DNA from: Lachnospiraceae bacterium
GTDB taxonomy: Bacteria; Bacillota; Clostridia; Lachnospirales; Lachnospiraceae
Assembly (NCBI GenBank): GCA_009774535.1
Contig: VSNY01000127.1
Coordinates: forward strand, 1-11,367
DNA: 11,367 nt
Direction: 5' to 3'
Shown here one piece after another: positions 1-6,904 of this stretch. Under the pieces are notes generated by a model. The model was given only the letters and a program-made list of their open reading frames with translations. It was not told the origin of the DNA and ran no database searches. The number at the start of each line of letters is the position of its first letter. Position 1 is the stretch's first letter. Made by a program: the position numbers and the translations under genes.

Positions 1-1529
1 GCCTGTTCCTCCTCTTGCGCGGCGTATGGTTCCGGATGTGCGGTTTCCGGTTCTTTCTTTCCGATAATGTAAAAATAAGCGCCGTCTTTTTCGCGAATGC
101 AGAATTCCTGTTTCAGATGCAGATTATCATGCAGCCGCAGGTATTTTTTCACCATGCCGTTTTCGTTGCTGAACAGAAATATTTTACCGCCTTCCGGCAG
201 CAGCTGCAGTACCTTTTCAAAAAACTGACTGTAAAACGTATCCTGTTCCTCTTTGGTCTTCTTCCCGCGCACCGGAGGGTCTGCCCAGATTTCATCAAAC
301 TTCTGATCGTGGGTAAAGTCAAAAAAGCTTTTCTGCACAAAATTAATATTCATATGCGCAATGCCCGCATTTTCCCTGGCGCCCTGAATCGCATCGCCAA
401 ACGTATCGACCGCATAGGCGGCGCGTACCGAAAGCGCGTAAATACGTTCCATCAAAAGTGTTCCGGTGCCGCAGAAAGCGTCCAGCACATGCGCGCGTTC
501 CGTCAGCCAGTTAGACGCCAGCTCCATCAGCAGCGCCGCCAGTGACGGATGCATGGACGCGGCTGTCGTATATTTGCGGTAAGCAAAACGTTTCATTGGT
601 ATGGTATACAGCTTCATACATGGATAAAAGCCATTGTTCCTGTTCTGCACAAAACGAAGTTCCACTTCATAATGCTCGGCGGAATTCACGAGAAAATGAT
701 GTGTGCGCTGCTCGATCTCCGCGGCCAGCTTTTTGGCAAAGACGCTTTTTTTATCCAATGTCATCGGCCCTTTGATCTCTACGCGGAAATAAAACGGCGG
801 TTCCCCGTCATGCAGGCTGCTAAGCAGGCGGGTAAGGTTGGATTTGGCCAGTTCTTTTGCAATCGCTGCAGGCTGCGGCGGAAGGTTCTTTTCACAGCGC
901 AGGGTAAATAAGAGTTCCCGGAACGTGCGGATGTTCAGCGCTTCTTTCAGTTCCCCGCCTACGACCTGTACGCCCATCGGAATCATCCGCGCCGCGCCTG
1001 TTTCGACCTGCACGCCTGTCGTATCCTGGTAGTTTTTGATCGTTGTCAGAATAAAATCCCTTGGTTTATCGTAACCCGTAAACGAATGTCTGCTGATGCC
1101 GCCGTCAAACTGAATGACCAGCCTGCGCAGTTCTTTTAATTCGTCCTGGATATGTTTTTTTTCATCTTCTGCCGGTTCATAGGAAAGCAGTTTCTGGTAA
1201 TGTTTTTTTATCTGCGCTTCATAAGCCCGGCAGTCCAGCTTCTGGATCGCGGATAAATAAGCGCCTTTGACAAACAGCTGCGTCTCAGACACATATGCCT
1301 GCCATATTTTCCCTATACTCTCCTGGCTCTGCACAAGGCCCAGCACAAGCGCCGCGTTTTTACGAATCTTTGCGTCTTCATCCTGCAAAAATGATGCAAT
1401 CAGTTCGTCATCTTCGGTCATAGACAGATATTCTTCCAGTGCGCCTTCTTCCTTTAACATCTGTTTTAACTGAATCAAATTATTTCGGACATCGCTGCCC
1501 TGCTTTAAGGCTTCGTATACTTTCTGCAT
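1..1529 (-). CDS. HEAT-like/THUMP-like class I SAM methyltransferase, partial (3' end outside window)
   Basis: This is the N-terminal 509 residues of a probable RNA methyltransferase; the stop codon lies beyond the left edge. The ATG at 1529 follows an AGGAGAG ribosome binding site by 5 nt. Residues about 1-130 are helical and HEAT-like, with repeated D/E-A-x-I/V-R-K-N-A-A-L-type segments. Residues about 230-320 resemble the substrate-binding region in front of THUMP/UPF0020-type methyltransferases. The catalytic domain has a clear SAM loop, LDAFCGTGT (D350 to T357), an acidic residue after the next strand (AVDTFGD), and a DPPV motif at 417-420 where related N-methyltransferases usually have [ND]PP[YFW]. 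The fold and SAM binding are read directly from motifs. That the substrate is RNA (rRNA or tRNA guanine/adenine, as in the RlmL/TrmN-like group) is inference. It lies 21 nt downstream of the amidase gene, probably in one transcript. Confidence 0.85.
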   Translation of the reverse strand, partial: MQKVYEALKQGSDVRNNLIQLKQMLKEEGALEEYLSMTEDDELIASFLQDEDAKIRKNAALVLGLVQSQESIGKIWQAYVSETQLFVKGAYLSAIQKLDCRAYEAQIKKHYQKLLSYEPAEDEKKHIQDELKELRRLVIQFDGGISRHSFTGYDKPRDFILTTIKNYQDTTGVQVETGAARMIPMGVQVVGGELKEALNIRTFRELLFTLRCEKNLPPQPAAIAKELAKSNLTRLLSSLHDGEPPFYFRVEIKGPMTLDKKSVFAKKLAAEIEQRTHHFLVNSAEHYEVELRFVQNRNNGFYPCMKLYTIPMKRFAYRKYTTAASMHPSLAALLMELASNWLTERAHVLDAFCGTGTLLMERIYALSVRAAYAVDTFGDAIQGARENAGIAHMNINFVQKSFFDFTHDQKFDEIWADPPVRGKKTKEEQDTFYSQFFEKVLQLLPEGGKIFLFSNENGMVKKYLRLHDNLHLKQEFCIREKDGAYFYIIGKKEPETAHPEPYAAQEEEQ

Positions 1530-1550
1530 ATGTCTCTCCTGATTTCTTTG

Positions 1551-2297
1551 TTATAATGCTCCGTATGATATTAAATAGTCCTGCACATCTGCCAGGAACT
1601 TATCCCACGCTGAAGGAAAATCCACAAAATATTTCGGACATGCTTTTCCGGTCACGTCATAATGCCGAATCACGTCATCCGTCTTTAGCCCGAAATGCTC
1701 TACCAGCCACGCCGTCAGATGAACCGCAGCGTCATAAGTAGCCCCGTTAAATCTTCCAGTGTCGTCTTCGATACAGCATTCAATGGAAATCGTATCCGCA
1801 TTGCGTTTGTTAGAAGCATATGCAATTTCGCTGCTTGGAATACACTGCACAATCTCACCTTTTAAACCAATCACGAAATGACTGCTTGCTTTTGTCGCAT
1901 GGGAGTCTTTGAGCCCTTCAAAATAATTCCGGTTCGCTTTGGCTCCTGTGCCGGGATTGGCCGTATAGTGGATCACAATCCCTTTTACTTTTTCCAGAGC
2001 AATGGCGGGCCTGGAATATTCGTTGACGGTCAGAAGATCTACGTCTAACTCCGGCCTTGGGATCTTCCCTTCGGATTCGGTTGTGCGGGCCTGTTGTTTT
2101 GCCCGTGCGGCTTCCTGCCTGTTTTGATACAAACGGTACAAAATGGCGGCCGCAAGAAGAACGCTGACAGCAGCTGACAGAATCAGAAGATTCCTAAGAA
2201 TCCTCTGCTGGCGCTGCTGTTTGGAAGGCTTTACGTGTACTGCCTGTTCGGGCGGAGCTGGTCGTTTGGTGTGTTGTGTATGCATTGTGGTATCCAT
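1551..2297 (-). CDS. Membrane-anchored N-acetylmuramoyl-L-alanine amidase (Amidase_2/PGRP-like)
   Basis: A 248-aa predicted peptidoglycan amidase that would cleave the bond between N-acetylmuramic acid and L-alanine outside the membrane. The N-terminal 33 residues are basic and polar. One hydrophobic segment at about 34-57 (ILRNLLILSAAVSVLLAAAI) should act as an uncleaved signal anchor, leaving the catalytic domain (about 95-245) extracytoplasmic. Expected Zn ligands of the Amidase_2 fold are visible: H110 in GIVIHYTAN, H212 in RHYDVTGK and C220 in the KACPK motif. Middle motifs (SSHFVIGLKGEIVQ, SNKRNADTISIE) are also typical. The start is uncertain: no strong Shine-Dalgarno precedes Met1, only AAAGAA, and Met5 is an alternative. 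A consensus promoter lies just upstream. The downstream methyltransferase starts 21 nt after the stop, suggesting co-transcription although no functional link is obvious. It could serve wall turnover, sporulation or germination; the sequence does not decide. Confidence 0.9.
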   Translation of the reverse strand: MDTTMHTQHTKRPAPPEQAVHVKPSKQQRQQRILRNLLILSAAVSVLLAAAILYRLYQNRQEAARAKQQARTTESEGKIPRPELDVDLLTVNEYSRPAIALEKVKGIVIHYTANPGTGAKANRNYFEGLKDSHATKASSHFVIGLKGEIVQCIPSSEIAYASNKRNADTISIECCIEDDTGRFNGATYDAAVHLTAWLVEHFGLKTDDVIRHYDVTGKACPKYFVDFPSAWDKFLADVQDYLISYGAL

Positions 2298-2327
2298 TTC
2301 TTTTGCGTGGTTTAATCTCTACTAATT

Positions 2328-2356
2328 ACTATAAACAACTTTGTCGAAATATGCAA
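2328..2356 (-). promoter_or_regulatory. Sigma-A promoter of the amidase-methyltransferase unit
   Basis: Read on the minus strand, a -35 TTGCAT (2351-2356) and a -10 TATAGT (2328-2333) are separated by exactly 17 nt. Transcription would start near 2321, giving a leader of about 24 nt before the amidase ATG at 2297. This promoter is back to back with the cupin promoter about 85 bp away. Confidence 0.65.
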
Positions 2357-2438
2357 TGGATAATTTGAGGTGGATGGTGAAAAATTTAGTTCAAACATTT
2401 GCTGCTTGTACAGAAGCAAAAAATTTTCGATATAACCA

Positions 2439-2467
2439 TTGACATTACAACAAAAAAATGCTATAAC
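2439..2467 (+). promoter_or_regulatory. Sigma-A promoter of the cupin gene
   Basis: A perfect -35 TTGACA (2439-2444) and a -10 TATAAC (2462-2467) are separated by 17 nt. Predicted transcription starts near 2474, which places the upstream in-frame ATG at 2470 outside the transcript and supports the start at 2512. Confidence 0.75.
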
Positions 2468-2495
2468 TAATGTTGTATCAATCATTATTACAACA
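2446..2495. repeat. Three alternating TACAACA/TGTTGTA elements, candidate operator
   Basis: TACAACA occurs at 2446-2452 (between -35 and -10), its exact reverse complement TGTTGTA at 2471-2477 (over the predicted start of transcription), and TACAACA again at 2489-2495 (just before the ribosome binding site). The first and third copies are part of a longer direct repeat, ATTACAACAAAAA. The alternating orientation on both sides of the start site is what a dimeric repressor operator would look like. Regulator identity is unknown. Confidence 0.45.
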
Positions 2496-2511
2496 AAAAG
2501 GAGAATCTATC

Positions 2512-2862
2512 ATGTCTAATTACAACAAAGTAACGATCACAGAAGATACAAGAACGGAACTTCACGACAAACTTTCCCTGACCGGGGCTGAAGTCAGTAT
2601 CAACCATCTTCCAGCCGGCGCAAGTGTTCCTTTTGTACACGCGCATAAAAATAATGAAGAAATCTATGCGATTTTAGAAGGAGCCGGCAAAGCTGAAATT
2701 GATGGTGAGACTGTAACGCTTGCTGCCGGCGACTGGCTGCGTATTTCTCCAGCAGCAAAACGTCGTTTTTTTGCGGCTGAAGATACCGGAATCCGTTTTC
2801 TCTGTATACAGGTCAAAGAGCATTCATTGGGAGATTATACCAAAAATGATGCAATTGTATAA
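2512..2862 (+). CDS. Small single-domain cupin protein
   Basis: A 116-aa single cupin_2 beta-barrel protein, probably cytoplasmic and without a signal peptide. I start it at ATG 2512, eight nt after an AAGGAG site; the longer in-frame start at 2470 would lie upstream of the predicted transcription start. Cupin motif 1 is clear around residues 40-56, with metal-ligand candidates H43 and H45 (HAH) and E49 or E50, followed by the conserved glycine of ILEG. Motif 2 around 73-88 (GDWLRISP) keeps the glycine and proline, but the usual histidine is not present; the stretch reads AAKRRFF. Metal binding may therefore be altered. Substrate and reaction cannot be predicted; small cupins of this kind include sugar or keto-acid isomerases, dioxygenases and redox- or quinone-responsive proteins. 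It is monocistronic, bounded by its own promoter and a terminator. Confidence 0.85.
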   Translation: MSNYNKVTITEDTRTELHDKLSLTGAEVSINHLPAGASVPFVHAHKNNEEIYAILEGAGKAEIDGETVTLAAGDWLRISPAAKRRFFAAEDTGIRFLCIQVKEHSLGDYTKNDAIV

Positions 2863-2872
2863 TCCAGATTAT

Positions 2873-2909
2873 AAAAAAACCGTTCAGCGTAAGATCTGAA
2901 CGGTTTTTT
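2873..2909. terminator. Bidirectional intrinsic terminator between cupin and hemL
   Basis: The 8-bp stem CCGTTCAG (2880-2887) and CTGAACGG (2896-2903) encloses an 8-nt loop. It is preceded by seven A (2873-2879) and followed by six T (2904-2909). The symmetry lets it end both the plus-strand cupin transcript and the minus-strand hem operon, whose last stop codon is at 2916. Confidence 0.9.
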
Positions 2910-2915
2910 AAGCAG

Positions 2916-4199
2916 TTATCTGTCACGAAAATAGGATTCTGCAAGATTTAATGTCTCATCCAGCTGTTCTTTTGTATGGGCCGCTGAAAGAAACATTGCT
3001 TCAAACTGCGCCGGAGCCAGATAGATTCCATGCCGGAGCATATAACGGCAATAGGAAGCATAAGCCTGTGTATCCGATGTTTTTGCTGATTCGTAATCCG
3101 TCACTTTCCGGTTGGCAAAAAACAGGCAGCCCAAGGAACCCGTATGGCAGACCGGATACGGAAGCCCTGCGCGCTGTACGATATTTTGCAGCTCTCCAAA
3201 AAAATAGTTCCCCTTTTCGGCTAATTCATCATAGATCTGCGGATGGCTGTCAAGCAGGCCGAGCATCGTATACCCCGCCGCCATCGCAACCGGATTGCCG
3301 CTTAATGTTCCGGCCTGATATACGTTCCCAAGCGGTGAAACGACTTCCATAATACTGCGTTTCCCTCCATACGCGCCAACGGGCATGCCGGCCCCTATAA
3401 TTTTACCAAAGGTAGTCAGATCCGGCGTAACGCCAAATGCCTGCTGCGCGCCGCCCGTGCTTAAGCGGAATCCGGTAATGACTTCATCGAAAATCAGCAA
3501 GGCCCCATATGCGGTGCAAAGACTGCGCAGGCTTTCTAAAAATCCTGGTTCTGGCAGAACGACACCCATATTTGCGGCAACTGGTTCTACGATGACAGCG
3601 GCGATTTGTGTGCCTTCGCGTTGAAAATGCGCTTCCACACTGTCCGGATGGTTATATTCTGCCAGCAGGGTATCCTGTGTACAGCCTTTGGGAACTCCCA
3701 GGCTGCCCGGGACTGCATGTGTCAGCATGCCGGAACCGGATTTTACCAGAAGGCTGTCGCTATGGCCATGGTAACAGCCTGTAAATTTTATGATTTTGTC
3801 TCTGTGCGTATAGCCTCTCGCAGCTCGTACAGCGCTCATCACGGCTTCTGTGCCGGAATTCACCATCCGCACCATTTCCACAGACGGGACCATCTCACAA
3901 ATCTTCCTGGCCATGTCAGTCTCTATTTTTGTGGATGCGCCGTAGCTAAGTCCGCGGGCGCATGCTTCTGTCACACTTTTTAAAATATCCGGATGGTTGT
4001 GTCCCAGCAGCATCGGCCCCCAGGAACCGACATAATCGATGTAGCGGCGCCCGTCTTCATCCCACAGATATGACGCGTCCGCTCTATTGATAAACCGCGG
4101 GACATCCCCGATGGAACCAAAGGCGCGCACTGGAGAGTTCACACCGCCTGGCAGATATTGTCCGGCTTCTTCAAATAACTGTTCGCAGCGTGTCGTCAT
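2916..4199 (-). CDS. hemL: Glutamate-1-semialdehyde 2,1-aminomutase
   Basis: A 427-aa PLP enzyme that converts glutamate-1-semialdehyde to 5-aminolevulinate, the last step of the C5 route into tetrapyrroles; cytoplasmic. It covers the usual full length of the family. The N-terminal PGGVNSPVRAF signature is at residues 17-27, the substrate and phosphate-binding NSGTEAVMSA at 114-123, the cofactor aspartate is in FDEVITGFR (D238), and the Schiff-base lysine is K266 in TFGKIIGAGMPVGA. The start at 4199 (MTTRCEQLF) is fixed by an AGGAGG site about 9 nt upstream and by the ATGA overlap with the hemB stop. The 41 extra open codons upstream lie inside hemB and are not used. It is the last gene of the cobA/hemD-hemB-hemL operon and ends just before a strong terminator. 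Confidence 0.97.
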   Translation of the reverse strand: MTTRCEQLFEEAGQYLPGGVNSPVRAFGSIGDVPRFINRADASYLWDEDGRRYIDYVGSWGPMLLGHNHPDILKSVTEACARGLSYGASTKIETDMARKICEMVPSVEMVRMVNSGTEAVMSAVRAARGYTHRDKIIKFTGCYHGHSDSLLVKSGSGMLTHAVPGSLGVPKGCTQDTLLAEYNHPDSVEAHFQREGTQIAAVIVEPVAANMGVVLPEPGFLESLRSLCTAYGALLIFDEVITGFRLSTGGAQQAFGVTPDLTTFGKIIGAGMPVGAYGGKRSIMEVVSPLGNVYQAGTLSGNPVAMAAGYTMLGLLDSHPQIYDELAEKGNYFFGELQNIVQRAGLPYPVCHTGSLGCLFFANRKVTDYESAKTSDTQAYASYCRYMLRHGIYLAPAQFEAMFLSAAHTKEQLDETLNLAESYFRDR

Positions 4200-5179
4200 C
4201 CAATCTTCCCCTCCTTCATCGCCTCCGCCAGCTGTTGTGCAAAATAGCTGATATAAATATCCGCACCAGCGCGGTACGCACAAACGGCAGCTTCCAGCAT
4301 GGCGGGTTCTTCCTGTATCCATCCCGCTGCCGCTGCGGCCTTAATCATGGCGTATTCACCGCTGACACTGTATGCAGCGACCGGGACATTGACGTTGTTA
4401 CGGATTTCCCGGATCAGGTCGCCATAAGCCATCGCTGGCTTGACCATCACAAGATCCGCTCCTTCTTCCACATCCTGGAACACCTCTTTGTATGCTTCCA
4501 GACGGTTATGATAATCCATCTGGTAGGTCTTACGGTCACCGAATGCCGGAGCAGAGTCCGCGGCGTCCCGGAACGGGCCATAAAACGCCGACGCATATTT
4601 TGCAGAATATGCCATAATCGGAATATTTAAAAATCCATGATCGTCCAGCGCCTTACGGATCGCAGCTACCCTGCCGTCCATCATATCAGACGGCGCGATC
4701 AGATCCGCGCCTGCCTGCGCCTGTGATACCGCGATTTTAGCCAGATATTCCAGCGTTTTGTCGTTATCGACGTCATTTCCGCATAAAATGCCGCAGTGTC
4801 CGTGGGAAGTGTACTCGCACATACACAGGTCAGTCATTACGTACATCTGCGGAAAATCTTCTTTGATTCTGCGCAGCGCGCGCTGAATAATGCCGTCCGG
4901 ATCATAGGCGCCGCTGCCTGTTTCATCCTTGTGCTGCGGAATGCCGAATAAAAGTATACTATGTACGCCGGATGCCATAAGGCTTTGCAGTTTTTCGCCC
5001 ATACAATCCGTACTGTAGCGGTATTGGCCCGGCATGGACGGAATTTCTTCTTTTTGATTCGTGCCTTCTGTCACAAACATTGGATATACAAGAGACGATG
5101 GGTCCATACGCGTTTCCCGGACCATTTTGCGCACAATCGGATCAGTACGCAAACGTCTTGGTCTTTTACGAAGTTCCAT
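4196..5179 (-). CDS. hemB: Porphobilinogen synthase (delta-aminolevulinic acid dehydratase)
   Basis: A 327-aa cytoplasmic enzyme that condenses two 5-aminolevulinate molecules to porphobilinogen. The N-terminus RPRRLR and LVYPMFV match the family. A zinc-type cysteine set is present in DLCMCEYTSHGHCG (C119, C121, C129), so this is the Zn-dependent class rather than the aspartate-rich Mg class. The two active-site lysines are K194 in MAYSAKYASAFYGPFRDA and K247 in DLVMVKPAMAY; the latter forms the Schiff base. The start at 5179 follows an AGGAAAGGA ribosome binding site. Its TGA stop overlaps the hemL ATG by ATGA, implying translational coupling so that HemB and HemL, producer and consumer of aminolevulinate, are made together. 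The 91-nt gap before it holds a terminator-like hairpin. Confidence 0.97.
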   Translation of the reverse strand: MELRKRPRRLRTDPIVRKMVRETRMDPSSLVYPMFVTEGTNQKEEIPSMPGQYRYSTDCMGEKLQSLMASGVHSILLFGIPQHKDETGSGAYDPDGIIQRALRRIKEDFPQMYVMTDLCMCEYTSHGHCGILCGNDVDNDKTLEYLAKIAVSQAQAGADLIAPSDMMDGRVAAIRKALDDHGFLNIPIMAYSAKYASAFYGPFRDAADSAPAFGDRKTYQMDYHNRLEAYKEVFQDVEEGADLVMVKPAMAYGDLIREIRNNVNVPVAAYSVSGEYAMIKAAAAAGWIQEEPAMLEAAVCAYRAGADIYISYFAQQLAEAMKEGKIG

Positions 5180-5216
5180 GTAATTTCCTTTCCTAAATTT
5201 AAATTTAATTAAAATT

Positions 5217-5246
5217 AAAAGCTGCCGCTTTTATAATGCTGGCAGC
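5217..5246 (-). terminator. Terminator-like hairpin between cobA/hemD and hemB
   Basis: On the minus strand, GCTGCC (5246-5241) pairs with GGCAGC (5226-5221). An additional inner GC/GC pair flanks a bulged A, and the following sequence reads TTTTAATTTT (from 5220). It begins 25 nt after the stop of the cobA/hemD fusion. It could partly end transcription or mark a processing site, setting a lower level of hemB-hemL. I see no convincing separate hemB promoter in the remaining gap. Confidence 0.5.
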
Positions 5247-5270
5247 ATCCTCGATCATAGTGTCAGGCTG

Positions 5271-6833
5271 TCAGTCTGTAATCAGCGCATTCGGACTGCC
5301 TGACCATAACTGCCTGTGCAGCTGCACGGCTGCTTCTGTCATGCTTTCCATCGTTTCCTTTTCAGCCACATACGCCTGCATCCCATAAGCGGACGCCTGT
5401 TCTGCCGTCATCCGGCCAATGCAAAGCGCACGGACTTTTGTATAATCTATGCCTTCGGTCATCTTTACAAAACCACGAACTGCAGATGCGCTGGTAAACA
5501 TAACCATCTCCATCCGGCTTTCCAGAAACCAGGCCGCTAACTGCGGATCATGTCCATGGCAGCCTGCTTCACACGTATCATAAATTGCCAGATCCATAAC
5601 CTCGATCTGCTTTCCTGACTGTATCTGCCTGACCAGTTCCGCATTGCCCTGTGCGGAACGCAGCAGCAGCACTTTTCCGCCTGCCGGTACACAGCCGGCA
5701 AGCAGCCGGCCCAGCTGCGCGCCATTATAACGGTCCGGCATCAGATCCGGACGCAGCCCCCTTTGTCTTAGCGCATCGCCTGTCGCGCTGCCAATCACAG
5801 CCAGTTTGATCCCGCCAATACAGCGGATATCCCGTTCCATCTGATCCAAAAGCGCAAAAAAATATTCCACGCCCGCTGGTGAAGTAAATACCAGATAATC
5901 ATAGGTACCGATCTGATCCAGCACCTGCAGCAGCTGGGCAGCGCAGTCTCTGACCTGCGTGCGTATCGCAGGGACTTCCAGCACTTCCGCACCCAGGCTG
6001 CGCAGCATCTCCGCCAGGCGGCCACTGCGGGCTGCGGGCCTGGTAACGAGGATACGGCTTTGGGACAGCGGCAGACTGTCCCGCCAGGCAAACCGTTTTC
6101 CAAACGCGGCAGTCTGGCCAATCACGATCACGGCGGGTGTTTCTACCTTCCGGCTGCACACTTCCTGTTCCAGCTGATCCAAAGGCGCTGACACACTGAT
6201 CTGATCTGCCCCGGTTCCCTGCCCGATCACAGCGGACGGCATTCCGGGAGACATCCCTGCCCGCAGAAAGCCGTCGACAATTTCATGCAGCGCTGCAGCT
6301 CCCATTAAAAAAACATAAGTACCTCCGGCACGCAGCAGTGCCGCAAAATCAATATCCAGCGGCTGATCTTGTTTGCGATGACCTGTCAGGATATGCACGC
6401 TGGATGATATGCCCCGGTAAGTAACTGGTATGCCCGCGTATGCCGGAACCGCAATCGCAGAAGTAACGCCTGGCACAATCTCATAAGGGATCTGATGCGC
6501 TGCCAGCAGCTCCAGCTCTTCCCCGCCTCTTCCAAATAAAAACGGATCTCCGCCTTTTAAACGCACGACCGTCCGGCCTTTTCGCGCCTGGTCCAGAATC
6601 AGACGGCTGATCTCATCCTGCTCTGCCAGATGATGTCCGGCACGTTTCCCGACAGGTATTTTTTCTGCCCCCGGCGGAATCAGGCTGTAAATGCCCGGTC
6701 CGATCAGCGCGTCATAGATCACAACCTGTGCCTGCTGCAGCACATGCAGACCTTTGACGGTCAAAAGACCAGGGTCGGAGGGACCTGCGCCGACAAGATA
6801 TACTTTTCCTGTGGTATCTGGTTTTGTATGCAT
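5271..6833 (-). CDS. cobA-hemD: Fused uroporphyrinogen-III C-methyltransferase / uroporphyrinogen-III synthase
   Basis: A 520-aa bifunctional cytoplasmic enzyme. Residues about 8-245 are the SAM-dependent C-methyltransferase (SUMT), which makes precorrin-2. Evidence is VYLVGAGPSDPGLLTVKG at 11-28, VVIYDAL at 37-43, VRLKGGDPFLFGRGGEE at 90-106 and the PGVTSAIAVPAYAGIP loop at 121-136. Residues about 258-515 are the HemD uroporphyrinogen-III synthase, which closes hydroxymethylbilane; it has ILVTRPAARS near 261, YLVFTSPAGVEYF near 313, a C-terminal VMFTSASAVRGF near 444 and a final ALCIGRMTA. HemD sequences are weakly conserved, so that half rests on its position and these short motifs. The start at 6833 follows an AAGGA site by about 8 nt. 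This fusion is usual in Clostridia. It is the first gene of the operon with hemB and hemL; methylation of the product points to cobalamin or siroheme. Confidence 0.95.
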   Translation of the reverse strand: MHTKPDTTGKVYLVGAGPSDPGLLTVKGLHVLQQAQVVIYDALIGPGIYSLIPPGAEKIPVGKRAGHHLAEQDEISRLILDQARKGRTVVRLKGGDPFLFGRGGEELELLAAHQIPYEIVPGVTSAIAVPAYAGIPVTYRGISSSVHILTGHRKQDQPLDIDFAALLRAGGTYVFLMGAAALHEIVDGFLRAGMSPGMPSAVIGQGTGADQISVSAPLDQLEQEVCSRKVETPAVIVIGQTAAFGKRFAWRDSLPLSQSRILVTRPAARSGRLAEMLRSLGAEVLEVPAIRTQVRDCAAQLLQVLDQIGTYDYLVFTSPAGVEYFFALLDQMERDIRCIGGIKLAVIGSATGDALRQRGLRPDLMPDRYNGAQLGRLLAGCVPAGGKVLLLRSAQGNAELVRQIQSGKQIEVMDLAIYDTCEAGCHGHDPQLAAWFLESRMEMVMFTSASAVRGFVKMTEGIDYTKVRALCIGRMTAEQASAYGMQAYVAEKETMESMTEAAVQLHRQLWSGSPNALITD

Positions 6834-6876
6834 GCAATCGTTCCTTCTTCTACATAAAAGACATTCGTACCAGGAA

Positions 6877-6904
6877 ATTATACCATGCTTTTATCTGATT
6901 GCAA
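6877..6904 (-). promoter_or_regulatory. Promoter of the hem operon
   Basis: On the minus strand a perfect -10 TATAAT (6877-6882) lies 16 nt after TTGCAA (6899-6904). The -35 is inside the last codons of the DUF4173-like gene. Start of transcription near 6870 would give a leader of about 37 nt before cobA/hemD. No terminator separates it from the upstream gene, so read-through is possible. Confidence 0.6.

Noticed and set aside
260..480. Reading the left-hand methyltransferase as a restriction-modification DNA methylase
   Set aside because: There is no restriction or specificity gene nearby, and the long N-terminal part is of the RNA-methyltransferase type; DPPV also differs from DNA adenine methylase motifs.
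15..545. 176-codon plus-strand ORF at the left end
   Set aside because: It is a shadow of the methyltransferase gene on the opposite strand, whose SAM motifs are unambiguous.
2470..2511. Upstream in-frame ATG of the cupin gene
   Set aside because: It overlaps the promoter region immediately after the -10 and has no ribosome binding site, whereas 2512 has AAGGAG at proper distance.
4200..4322. 41-codon N-terminal extension of hemL
   Set aside because: It lies wholly inside hemB in another frame. The AGGAGG site and ATGA overlap mark 4199 as the start, and the family begins there.
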